Shown: piece by piece, positions 35,644-46,411 of the stretch
Layout: each line of letters opens with the position of its first letter
Position numbering within the stretch: position 1 is the first letter of the stretch
NCBI RefSeq assembly: GCF_019703515.2
Contig: NC_059374.1
Coordinates: forward strand, 19,575,095-19,639,094
DNA: 64,000 nt
Origin: Myxocyprinus asiaticus
Lineage: Eukaryota; Chordata; Actinopteri; Cypriniformes; Catostomidae
Direction of reading: 5' to 3'
Notes under the pieces: generated by a model
What the model was told of the DNA's origin: nothing
Databases searched by the model: none
The model's input: only the letters and a program-made list of their open reading frames with translations
Program-made: the position numbers and the translations under genes

Positions 35644-36564
35644 AGGGTAAGTTCACCCAAAAATGAAAATTCTCTTCATCATTTACTCACCCTAATTCCA
35701 TCATCCCTGGTATGTATGACTTTCTTTCTTCTGCTGAACACATTTTAAGAAAAATAGAAGAATATCTCAGGTAGGTCCTTAAAATGGAATTGGATGGTGA
35801 TTAGTCCTTTGAATCTCCAAAAAGAACAGACAGTCAACATAAACGTCATCCATACGACTCCACTGGTTAAATTAATGTCTTCTAAAGCGAAATGATTGCT
35901 TTTGCTGCGAAAAAGATCAATATTCAAGTTCTTTTTAACTATAAATCATCGCCTCTGTCAGCAGCAGTACACACGTGTGATGTAATCGCATTGGCATGTT
36001 CATGCGAGAACAGACACATGTGTGACACCCTGAAGAGCAGCGCTGTTTGCAACTGAGTAGGAGGAACGCTGTACAGAAGCTTAGTTGGTTTTATCTGTTC
36101 GTTTAATCACAATGGGGTGTTTGTGTGCTCATCCTGGATGTCTCAACCAAGAGAAAAATGTGAGATTACATCCATAACATGCCAACGCGAATACGTCACG
36201 CGGGACCATGTGAACGCCACCATCTCGTGAATGTGAATACGGCTGCTGAACAGAAGCAATGATTTATAGTTAAAAAGTACTTAAATATTGATATTTTCCG
36301 CTGCAAAAGCGATCGTTTCGCTTTAGAAGACATAAACTTAACCAGTGGAGTCATATGGATGACATTTATGCTGACTGTCTGTTCTTTTCGGAGATTCAAA
36401 GGTCTAATCACCATCTACTTGCATTTTAAGGACCTACTTAGCTGAGATATTCTTCTATTTTTCTTGAAATGTGTTCAGCAGAAGAAAGAAAGTCATACAC
36501 ATATGGGATAGCATGAGGGTGAGTAAATGATGAAAGAATTTTAATTTTTGGGTGAACTATCCCT
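35644..36564. mobile_element. 921-bp near-palindromic TTAA-flanked element
   Basis: TTAA (35640-35643), then AGGGTAAGTTCACCC; right end GGGTGAACTATCCCT followed by TTAA (36565-36568). Arms of more than 300 bp are inverted copies, for example GTCTTCTAAAGCGAAATGAT at 35877 and its inverse at 36315-36333, and TTTGAATCTCCAAAAAGAAC near 35809 with its inverse near 36385. The middle (about 35960-36230) is unpaired and non-coding. TTAA at both ends suggests a piggyBac-type foldback or MITE. Confidence 0.75.
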
Positions 36565-37249
36565 TTAAGGGCTAATCACCACTGGTAAACGGTGTTGGAA
36601 GGTGGTTGGAGGTCAGAGGCAATTACGTGTTTATAGTGGATCAAACTTTAGAAAGTGCATCATTGAACACAATGACACATTTTCACAAAATACCCAAAAA
36701 TGACATTTATACAAAACGTTTTGCTTTGTTCTTAATATTTTTGTCAGTTATTGCACCATACAGCCTATCTTATACGTCAGTAACACGTACACGTCAATGG
36801 CAAAAAATATTCCAGATTGTCAGATTCTGTTAATATTGCTAAACTTCAAAATTCAACACAACTAAAATATCACTAAAAAGCTGGACAATAATTAAATAGT
36901 TTAGTCCAACCTTTACTAAAAGCTTTTCGATTGGTAGATGCTTTTAATTTCTTTCGACAGGAAAAAAGCAACATTGTCCTGTTTTTAGAGGATCTCACTT
37001 GAGTTATGATGTTTCCAGCCACAGTGACTACATGTCCAAAATGCAGTGTTAATCTCATCAAATAATTTATTGACAAAAATGTTTGAGGTGTTGTTTGATT
37101 CCGTTAACAAAGACGGGATCATGCAGGATAACATAAACAGTTGACAAAAATATGATGAGAAATAAACAACACTCTAAGATACTACCAATGCACTGACAAA
37201 GTTTTAAGTGCTTTTTTAATCACCTATTTTCAAATGCTTCATATATATA
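36565..37249. other. Non-coding, no feature recognised
   Basis: AT-rich spacer between two mobile elements. Confidence 0.5.
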
Positions 37250-38473
37250 CTCTGATGAGCCAAAATGTTATGACCACCTGCCTAATATGCTGTTGGTCCA
37301 ACGCATGCCACGAAAACAGCCCCGACCCACTGAGGCATGGACTCTACAAGACCCCTGAAGATGTCCTGTGGTATCTGGTACCAAGACATTAGCAGCAGGT
37401 CCTTCAAGTCCTGTAAATTGCGAGGTGGAGCTGCCGTGGATCGGACTTGTTGGTCCTGCACATCTCACAGAGGCTCAGTCAGATTGAGATCTGTGGACTT
37501 TGGAGGCCAGGACAACACCTTGAATTCTTCATCATGTTCCTCAAACCATTCCCGAACAATGTGTGCAGTGTGGCAGAGCATATTATCCTGCGGAAAGAGG
37601 CCACTGCCATCAGGGAATACCATTGCCATGAAGGGGTGTACCTGGTCTGCAACGATGTTTAGGTAGGTGGCACGTGTCAAATTGACGTCCACATGAATGG
37701 CCGAACCCAGGGTTTCCCAGCACAACATTGTCCAGAGCATCACACTCCCACCACTGGCTTGCTGTCTTCCCACAGTGCATCCTGGTTCCCCAGGTAAACG
37801 GCACACAAGTACACGGCCGTCCACATGATGTAAAAGAAAACAGGACTTATCAGACCAAGTGACCAATTCTTGTCTCATTCTTCTACTGCTTCAAGGTCCA
37901 GTTCCAACGCTCGCATGCCCATTGTAGGCGCTTTTGACAGTGGACAGGGGTCATCATGGGCACTCTGACCGGTCTGCGACTACACAGCCCCATACGCAGC
38001 AGGGTGTGATGCATTGTGTATTGTGACACATTCCTTCTGTAGCCATCATTAACATTTTCTGTGACTTGTGCCACAGTACACCTTCTGTCGGTTCGGACCA
38101 GATGTGATAGCCTTCGTTGCCCTCCCACATCTATGAGCCTTAGGTGCCCAACACCCTGTTGCCAGTTTTTGGTTTGTCCCTCCTCAAACCACTATTGATA
38201 GGTACTCACCACTGCTGACCTGGAGCACCTCACAAGCCTTGACGTTTCTGAGATGCTCTGACCCAGTTGCCTGGCCATAACAATTTGGCGCTTGTCAAAG
38301 TTGCTTAGGTCTTTATTCCTGCCCATTTCTTCTGCATTTAACACGTTGACTACGAGAACTGATTGTTCATTCACCATCTAATCTACCCAAACCTTGACAT
38401 GTGGCCTTGTTAGGAGATGATCAACGTTATTCGCTTCACTTCTGAGTGATCATAATATTTTGTCTCATCAGTG
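37250..38473 (-). mobile_element. Tc1/mariner transposon with broken transposase
   Basis: Terminal inverted repeats CTCTGATGAGCCAAAA (37250) and TTTTGTCTCATCAGTG (to 38473), flanked by TA at 37248-37249 and 38474-38475. The minus-strand transposase is split: [17 protein letters not shown] (38192-38377, first helix-turn-helix), RRLSHLVRTDRRCTVAQVT (37883-38128), then the DDE domain in another frame (37465-37878) with TWSDKSCF, QDNMLCHTA and WPPKSTDLN. Stops and a frameshift near 37880 inactivate it. Confidence 0.85.
37465..38377 (-). pseudogene. Tc1-type transposase
   Basis: The order of domains is two helix-turn-helix motifs, linker, then a DDE catalytic domain. Catalytic Asp residues are visible in TWSDKS and FPQDNM; the third acidic position follows STDLNLTEPL near the end of the frame. 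In the family the consensus here is PDLN followed by an acidic residue a few positions on, which is present. The frame changes at about 37880 and a stop separates the two N-terminal pieces, so no active enzyme can be made from this copy. Confidence 0.8.
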
Positions 38474-38475
38474 TA

Positions 38476-39085
38476 TATGATTTTAATCAGCTACAGTATA
38501 TCAACAACATATAGATAATATTACAACCTTAATCTGCAATGAAGCCAATGCACAACAGAGCTTGACCTTTAGATAAAGGGCATAAATGGGAGCAAGCCCT
38601 TTCTTTCATGTTGTTTGTAGACATGATATCACAAACATTTTCTCCTGTGCATGAGTTTGTGGAGGAATTTCGGGATGTTAGCTTCAGTCTGGGACGAATG
38701 GACATGTAGTTGATACACCTTATCTGCGATCAGTCATGTTCGCTTCAACACAACCGAATACAAAATAATACGCTGAGTCGTTAGGTGTGCGCTTGGCTTG
38801 AGTTGCACACTAAAAGTGTATCTCAAAATGCGAATATGCCGTTGCCATAACAATGCGCTATGTACAACAAATTTTATATGTTCCTAGGATGAAGAATCCT
38901 CAGTTACTAAGGATCTAATAATTTACTATACTCATTGTAACATTATTTCAGGAATTTATTTTATTAATACAGGAATTAAAAAGTTTTTGCAAGGTCTTTT
39001 TTGTAAGTTGATATATTTACATCATGTGCATTACCGGGGCAGTTGTCATGTTGATGCTAGCAGCCCTAGCCATTGTTTTAAAAAG
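38476..39085. other. Non-coding, no feature recognised
   Basis: AT-rich spacer without notable frames or repeats. Confidence 0.45.
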
Positions 39086-39403
39086 ATGGCTGTAACAGTT
39101 CAGGAAAGGATGATTCAGTGTGTCTCTCTATCTCTCTGGTGTCCCCAGCTCTTCCCTTATCTCCCTCCCACTGATTAGGCAACTCAGCACCAGGCGTGCA
39201 CCCTCATGGTCCGGCCACACCCTCCTTCTCCACCGTGATTCAGGCCGGGTCACCATCCGAACTGGCTTACTCCCCCCCCATCTCTGGAGGTTAGACGCTG
39301 CGTTTCTGGCCATTCCGCCACCCGATGGTCTTCCCCGCCTCCTGAGAATCTGAGAGAGACGAGGGGAGGGAGGAGGGAGAGAGAAAGTGCAAATGGGAGA
39401 GAC

Positions 39404-39406
<3 letters not shown>

Positions 39407-39439
<33 letters not shown>
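39407..39439. repeat. (GA)n microsatellite inside the LTR element
   Basis: About 16 GA units in the internal region. The Ser/Leu repeats of frames covering it are translations of this tract. Confidence 0.9.
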
Positions 39440-39445
<6 letters not shown>

Positions 39446-39650
39446 AAGAAAACGCTCTTCTTCGGCTCCCGCGGGCACGCCGCCCACCCAGTCCTCAACC
39501 GCTCCTCCACCCTCTGGTGGATGACAGCCACTACTCCATCCCCTGGTGGACGACAACGACTCCTCCGTCTTCTGGTGGACAGCAATGGCTCCTCCTTCTC
39601 CTGGCAGTCGGCAGCGGCGAGTTCTCCTGGACAGCGTGCCCTTCCTCCTT

Positions 39651-39668
39651 TCCCGGGTTTCGGCACCA
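39651..39668 (-). promoter_or_regulatory. tRNA-Phe primer-binding site
   Basis: On the plus strand these 18 bases read as the 3' end of eukaryotic tRNA-Phe including CCA (TCCCGGGTTTCGGCACCA), so on the minus strand they form its primer-binding site. One base separates it from the LTR end. This fixes the orientation of the element. Confidence 0.85.
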
Positions 39669-39913
39669 GTGTAACAGTTCGGGAAAGGATGTTGCAGGAA
39701 CCGAATTAACAATCAACAAAACTTTAATGAGACAACAACATAAACTGAAAACACAGCAACATAAAAACACACACAGAGTGGCTGCGTGTGTCTCTCTCTC
39801 TCTCTCTCTGGCGTCCCCGACTCTTCCATTATCTCCCTCCCGCTGATTAGGCAACTCAGCGCCGGGCGTGCACCCTCATGGCCTGGCCACGCCCTCCTCC
39901 TCATCACAATGGC

Positions 39914-42596
39914 CCACAATATTCATTGATATATCTTCTTATGCATTCTGTTTCTGAAAGAAAGCCATATGGGTTTGAAATGACATGAGGGTGATTAAAT
40001 GATTGGTTGAATGATTCTTTTCAGTTTAAGTGGCAACATCTAAAATTGATCTGCAACACCAAAGAGGAACCAGCTTCTAACATTTTTGTTTTAGGAACAG
40101 CCCATAGAAACAAGGAAAAACAGACCTTTTGCAAACGGATGCTTCCTTGTGTGTTGTTCAAAAGAAGGGGAAGAGAATGTCAGATGATTCTATATAAAGG
40201 TTATGTTAGTTCATTACATCAGAACCCTGTTTTATCCTGTTCTGTGGTCTAAGGTGGGGCCTCCAAGTATAGGCTGCCTTACTCTTTCCATTTCAACATT
40301 AAATATATCAATAATTACAATATACTTCCTTTCTCCATCTCAAAAGTTGTTGCAGTAGGTGCCCATCCGCCCAATGGTAAATGGTTAAGGCTGCGCAATA
40401 TCAAAAAAAGAGAATATGTGGCTATTTCTATGTGTTGATCGTCAGAGGGTGCCTATGATATCACTAATTCCAGTTCCCTGTCCCTGATGTTAAGGTTTCA
40501 AACACATTAAACATAACCTTTATTTTGATGTACACCTTTTCACCATAGCAACTTAAAGCTGCAGTAACCCAGGAAAATTCCCAGTTATACCCACACAAAC
40601 TAACACAGAGGGTAGTGGTGTTTTTGCCATTTTCCTCTCTACAGAGAAGTATTTGCTATATGAAGAGTAAGTAGAATACACATGATTTGCATATTATGAT
40701 TTAAATTCAGAAATTTTGTTTGAACATTGTTCTAGCAGCATTTAAAAAATGACAGTTTTGTATGGTTTTATAAAAGCCAACAGTACAATAACAATCACAC
40801 AGTAAAATATTCTTAGCAAACAGTGAAAACATGTCAAAACCCCAGATGATATGCTGTTGATCTTAAAGCAAAATAATTGTTTACAAAGTCATGCATCAGA
40901 AGTATACATTTTTTTTAATCTATGATATTTGACTTGACACTTCCTCTTTCTGAGATGCTGATATAAATGAAGCTTTAGCCACATATTTATATTTATACAA
41001 CAATTAGCTGTAGTCCTTGAATATGGTTGGACAAGTGGCATTCCAAGAGTGCTGATATACAGCTGGGATGATATTTGTATCACTCTGGTGGGGACTTTGA
41101 TTTAATTCACTGATTCATTCAATGACTATTTCTGGAGACTGCATACTTACTCCAGTAGGTGGCGACAAATTAGTGTCTTTTATGTTATGAGTGACTCGAT
41201 TCGTTAAATAGAAACAATGGAAGTGAACCAGAATGAAACAGCAGTAGTGTGAGAACAGTGCAGAGAGTGTATTGGCTTGTTTTAGAACTCTTTTAGCTGG
41301 CGGAAAAGAAATTAAAAAGAGTGACTATTTGCACTAGGTGTAAATAGCGCCTACCACACATCGGGTCTATCTGAATTCCAATAGTCTGGTGGAAACACAG
41401 AACTTAAAGTCAAACTGCTCCCCCAAGTGTTATTGCAATAGCATAGTGTGCAAAGACAAGATGGATAAGTTTTTATCAACTCCGGATGCAGACCTCCCGG
41501 GTTCAATTCCCCCCTTTGTCCCACTTTTTCCCATCCAGTCTCCACTCTTAAGTTTTCCTTTAATACTTCTTATAATAATAAATAAAAATTAATATAAAGT
41601 TTGATTTAAAAAAAAAAAAAAAGAATTGTGGACATGGTGGGGTGTGGAGAGAAAGGTTTGATAGCGGGTAAACTTAACCATGGTTTTACTATAGTAATAT
41701 TGTAGTAGCCATGCTTTTTGGCCATAGTTTTAATGCAATTAACCATGGTGTTCCTACAGTAATATGGTGTTAATATAGTAATCATGTTTAATTTTGTGGT
41801 TACTATGATTTTACTACAAAATACCATGATAATACTTTGGTTACTGTAGTAAATCCATGGTTAATTTTTGTAAGGGAAGGTTAGGGTTAGGTTTAGGGGT
41901 AGGGGTTAGTGTAGGGTGTCTGTGGGACTCAATAAATACAATACACACTCTGTGCTGAGACTGTATGTTCTTATTTATGTAGGAGTGCAAATAGCATTTT
42001 ACACTATTTGCACTCAGTGCAAAGAAGATGCTTTTTGTTGCTATTTACATTTAGTGTAAATAGCATCTCTCACTATTTGAACTTATGATTTGCACTTTGT
42101 TTAAAATGTAGGTTGTTATTTACTTGTTCATTGAATTGCTGTATAAAAGCGATATCACACTCGCAATCGTACAGCACATTTAGCATGTGCTGATTGTCAG
42201 ACCAACAACACTCTTGCATGTCATACCGCTTAAATAATAACTTTTCTGAAAAAAGAAAAGAAAATTGTTTACAAAACATCAGAAACAAATACAAATCCTT
42301 CATTAAATAATACGTTTTCAAATAAATGCTTCTCAGCAGTGGCTTAACATGCAACTACAAGGAATCTCTAGAATTAGAACTTCACCCTTGGATCGTGCCG
42401 AATTCTTTGCAAACTTTTACGTATTAAATGGTCCAGCAGCTCAGTGTTAGACCCCAGTAACAGAAGGTCCTGTTCATTTTCGAAGCCTGAACTCTCAAAT
42501 GACATAGACTGAAAGCAGGTCCCTGAAACAGGCAAGTGAAGCCAAAGAAAATCTAGATGTGGCCTCTTGGTTCACAGAGCTTTTCTTCTCGTTCAA
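39914..42596. other. Non-coding interval
   Basis: No gene recognised. A block at about 41680-41876 repeats the word ACCATGGTTTTACTA and relatives in both orientations. A degenerate TTAGGG-like run follows at 41880-41918. The poly-A run at 41608-41622 ends a possible retroposed fragment. Confidence 0.45.
41152..41166 (+). promoter_or_regulatory. CTCF-like core motif
   Basis: CCAGTAGGTGGCGAC matches the core CCASYAGRKGGC fully. Occupancy unknown. Confidence 0.3.
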
Positions 42597-42661
42597 CTAT
42601 TGCTGGCTGTCTTCACGCTTGGCTTTTGATTTCTTTGGTGGTCCATACAAAGACTTAATGG
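42597..42661 (-). CDS. Candidate terminal exon of an unrecognised gene
   Basis: On the minus strand a pyrimidine-rich tract ending CCCATTTTTAG (42662-42672) is followed by two bases completing a codon and 20 codons, IKSLYGPPKKSKAKREDSQQ, then TAG at 42597-42599. The peptide is basic and uncharacteristic of the local repeats, and sequence downstream to about 42380 is less repetitive than its surroundings. No upstream exon or polyadenylation signal was identified. It may be chance. Confidence 0.25.
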
Positions 42662-42669
42662 CTAAAAAT

Positions 42670-43683
42670 GGGTTAAAAGGTTACAGTGAGATTACACCAT
42701 CCACTAGCATTCACTAAATGTGTGAATGTATGTGATGAGTTGGGGTTTCATATTGTTAATCAAACATAAAATGGTTAATTCAAGGTTATTTTAGCTATTT
42801 ATTAGGCTAAATACACAACAGGTATTTCAAATTCTGTGTCTTGGAAAAAACAGTTTCTGTTTTTCTTTCATTTATTTGCCACATGGTAATTTCATTGACT
42901 TCAAAATAGGTCCAAACTTCCTCTGCCATCTTGAAGAATTAACCTCAGCAACGCTTATCTTCTAGATTTTCATGGGTGTTCTCAAAGTTGAACTGCAGGC
43001 CAGGTCAATCCTGTGGAAGAATAGATCCAAAGCAGCTGAGAGTTTTAATATACTGGAGCTGCACAAACTGTGTGCACTGTTTGGATAGGAGACTGGCCTT
43101 TTTACTGAAAGTCATTGCATTGCATTAATCCATTCCAGATTCATCAAATTAAGAATTAATGCATCCAACATTTTCTGGATTAGTTAAACATTTGACAAAT
43201 GCTTTAGATCATTTGGCACCATGATTACAGTATAACAGTGTTTTTTTTTAATGTGCACTGTGCAGTGCTGAAAAATGTTACTTTCTTTTTGGTAGGTGTT
43301 TAACGTAATCCCTATTAAATGTTAGACCTGAAATGCAAAGTTATTAGTTTCATTGCCTAAAACTCTTTTATTGCAATTGTGCTGTATGTGCGCATCATCC
43401 TCATTATGTAAGAACTGTGTTTATTAGTAGTTCTTGTGACTAAATGTAAACTATTTTTCTCCTTTGCATTTAATCCTCTCAGTAGTGGAAATATGCTTTT
43501 GTCTTTAGTGAAAATATTCTTTATTTTTAGCAACTGGAATGACACCACATTCTCACCATTTCCAGAATGCCTTACACAGAAATCATCACTCTTAGATTTG
43601 TTAGCATAGTTTAGGTGTAACTATGCACGCTTCCACATAGATTCAACAAATCAAGCAAAAAAAAAAAAAAAAAAAAAACAAAC
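42670..43683. other. Non-coding, no feature recognised
   Basis: Includes an A-run (43658-43678) just before the next palindrome copy. If the exon call at 42597 is right, this would be intron. Confidence 0.4.
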
Positions 43684-43935
43684 AATGCAAGTGAATGGTG
43701 GCCAGAATTTTGAAACTCCAAAAAGCACATAAAGGCAGCATATATGTAATCCATAAGACTCCAGTGTTTTCATCTATATCTTCAGAAGCGATATGATAGT
43801 TCTAGGTGAAACGTAAATCAATGTTTAAGTCCTTTTTTGCTATAAATTGTCCTCCCTGCCCAGTAGCTGGCGATATGCACAAAGAATTTGAATTGTCAAA
43901 AACAAAAGAAGAAGAATGTGAAAGTGAAAGTGGAG

Positions 43936-44009
<74 letters not shown>

Positions 44010-44294
44010 GACTTAAATATTTATGTTTCTCACCCACATCTATCATATCGCTGCTAAAGTCATTGATTTAACCACTGGGGTTGTATGGATTACTTTTACG
44101 CTGCCTTTCTGTGCTTTTTGGACTTTCAAAGTTCTGGTCACCATTCACTTGCATTGTATGGACCTACTGAGCTGAGATATTATTCTAAAAATATTTGTTT
44201 GTGTTCTGCAGCAGAAAGAAAGTCATACACATCCAGGATGGCATCTGGGTGAGTAATTGATGAGAGAATTTAAATTTTTGGGTGAACTATCCCT
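43684..44294. repeat. TTAA palindrome family copy with central (TA)n
   Basis: The right end GGGTGAACTATCCCT is followed by TTAA (44295-44298); the left end is missing and the copy starts in the arm near AATGCAAGTGAATGGTGG. Arms pair across a (TA)n tract at 43940-44001, for example AAGTCCTTTTTTGC on the left with AATAAAGGACTTAAAT on the right. Confidence 0.7.
43940..44001. repeat. (TA)n microsatellite
   Basis: About 31 TA units at the centre of the palindrome, where the hairpin loop would be. Confidence 0.95.
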
Positions 44295-44397
44295 TTAACT
44301 GTCTGCTTATGAATGCAGATATTTTATGGCTTCCATGCACATTTAGGTTATAGCTGAAATATCTCCCCCATCCAACTGTATTAACACATTTCCTTAA

Positions 44398-44593
44398 AGA
44401 GATAGTTCATTCAAAATAATTTACTCACCCTCATTTTGTTCTAAACCCCTTACACTTTTTTCTTCATTCAAACACAAAAGGAGATTTTTTTTCCATACAG
44501 TGAAAGTGAATGGTGACTTGTGAACTTCTTTTTGTGTGTTCCGCAAAAGAATAAAAGTTGTACAGGTTTGGAACAACATGAGGGTGAATAAAG
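44398..44593. repeat. Short TTAA palindrome family relative
   Basis: Left end after TTAA (44394-44397): AGAGATAGTTCATTC, then TTTACTCACCCTCATTTTG; the right part ends AACAACATGAGGGTGAATAAA, the inverse. About 195 bp, degenerate. Confidence 0.55.
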
Positions 44594-46411
44594 TTTAAGT
44601 TTAAAAATAAGTTTAAGCATCAAGTTTGAGACGATAACGGTGAATCTTTTACACATGCTTTGGTCCTTTAACTTTCCATATGTTCTGATTTTTCTCTGGT
44701 TAAGTGTTTGAGCAGTAGCCCTAACAACACATTATCTCACCTGTGGCTCAGCCTGATATGTGAAGCAAGGGAGATGACTGAGCTCTCTCACACAATAGGA
44801 GAGGATTAGCAGGCCTGAGGTAGTCAGTTTTTTTTGGCCCTTTTTCCCAGGAAAGACAGAACAGTCATATCAGCAGAATTCCAATGTCACTGAATGCCAT
44901 GGAATTGTCCGTGACGCTTCATCCGGCCTTTGTTGAAGAGATTAGTAAGTGTGGCATGACAAAATGACCTGAGCCACTACACTTTTCAGCACAGTTTGAG
45001 GCTTTCCATTAATGTATTCATGCATGCACTTTTCCCAGAGCCCAGTTGTGTGAGGGGACCGCTTGAAACATTTTGTGTCATTTCTGTATTTATTTGTGCA
45101 CAGTTGATGAATGTATACATAGTATACAATGGATTCCAATAAACATAAAAGCCTTTCGGTGTATTAACATCAAAAATGAATTAAGGAAGCACCTTTTAGA
45201 TGAATAAGAGTAAACCGCAACAACAGATCTGATTTACATTGGTCATTTGCACAAGTTACAATACATCTTCATATATCCAGCAGAGAACAGATCTAATACA
45301 CACACAATAAAACATTGTTAATTGTCTATAGATAGTTATTTTTACAGCTATCAAGTCATAGTGGACATAGCAGACAGAAAAGACAATATACTTTTTCATG
45401 TTATTGAGGGAAATATTAAAGATCAAATGTATACATCAGACTACAATTGTTTTTTTTTTTTGGTTTTTTTTTCATCAAATGAAGAGAAAAAATATATCAA
45501 ACTCTTTTAGATGTGGCAAAGAAATCACTTTTCTGTAATGACAGGCTGCTTTTAGTAAAATTTATAAAGCCTTTATGTACAATCATTTGCAGTACAAAGG
45601 CTGTATCAACATCAGTGTCTTTAACAGAGATACATTTTGCAAGAAAATCAAGACAACCAAGGACATTCTTATGAAACACTTACATACATAGATAGCTGAA
45701 TTAATAAAGTTGTATATTAACAATTTTTGTCCCTTTGTGTACAGTACCATTATAGTGTCATCGAGCTTAATACTTTAGTTTTATACATTTACATTTTAAT
45801 TCTTATTAATGTAAATATTTGTTTAGGATTTGTCCTCTTCCGCCCCAAAATACAAGGTAAATTACTCATTATTTTTTGCCCCAAAAGACCATTTTTTGTC
45901 TTTTTTGTGTATGATTCTAAATTCTGCTAGTTGAACCTTCAATGATTTAAAACACTTAACAAATCTATTTATCTATTGGCTAGCTCAGCTATATATATGA
46001 ATACAAATTAATAATAGTGCATGGACTGAGTTGCCCTATTTACGCATATAATATGCTTCACATTTAGATCAAATTGTTCACATGTATATTTAAACAAAAT
46101 CTGAATGCAACAACACACTTTTGCCACAATTTTTTCCGATATCTTCACTTCATCTACAAACCACATTCAGAGATGCTGTTTTTTTTTTTAAAATGGCACT
46201 TTTACAAAAACATGTGTAACATTTTCCAACTTAACGTGGTCTGTGTTATTTGGCTGCTCTAAAACACATTGTCCTTTTCGAGGTAGGCGATATAGAACTG
46301 TACCTTCCAACATAACATACAATGAAACCGTTCGCTCCTTTCCAAACTTATCGGTTATCATGTTTTTTTTTCTTCGATATTACATCTATTGGAAAGGTCA
46401 GTCACCAGATG
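44594..46411. other. Non-coding interval, no gene recognised
   Basis: A minus-strand frame at 45497-45679 reads protein-like but lacks a good acceptor or known domain. Otherwise AT-rich and featureless. Confidence 0.4.

Larger units (their letters stand above)
39091..39908 (-). mobile_element. Internally deleted minus-strand LTR retrotransposon, perfect TSD
   Basis: The 5-bp duplication ATGGC flanks both ends (39086-39090 and 39909-39913). On the minus strand the upstream LTR is 39670-39908 (239 bp, TGTGATGAGG...GTTACA, with ATTAAA polyadenylation signal at the complement of about 39721-39726). One base later comes an exact 18-base tRNA-Phe primer site. The downstream LTR, 39091 to about 39237, lacks about 95 bp of the middle. 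The interior of some 410 bp has no gag or pol motifs and includes a (GA)n run, so the copy depends on other elements or is a deletion derivative. Confidence 0.85.

Noticed and set aside
39128..39712. 194-codon minus-strand frame inside the 39-kb LTR element
   Set aside because: It covers LTR, (GA)n and primer site; the Ser/Leu repeats come from the microsatellite and no gag or pol motif is present.
45497..45678. Protein-like minus-strand segment (FHKNVLGCLDFLAKC...)
   Set aside because: AG precedes it, but there is no pyrimidine tract, no domain I recognise and no adjoining exon.
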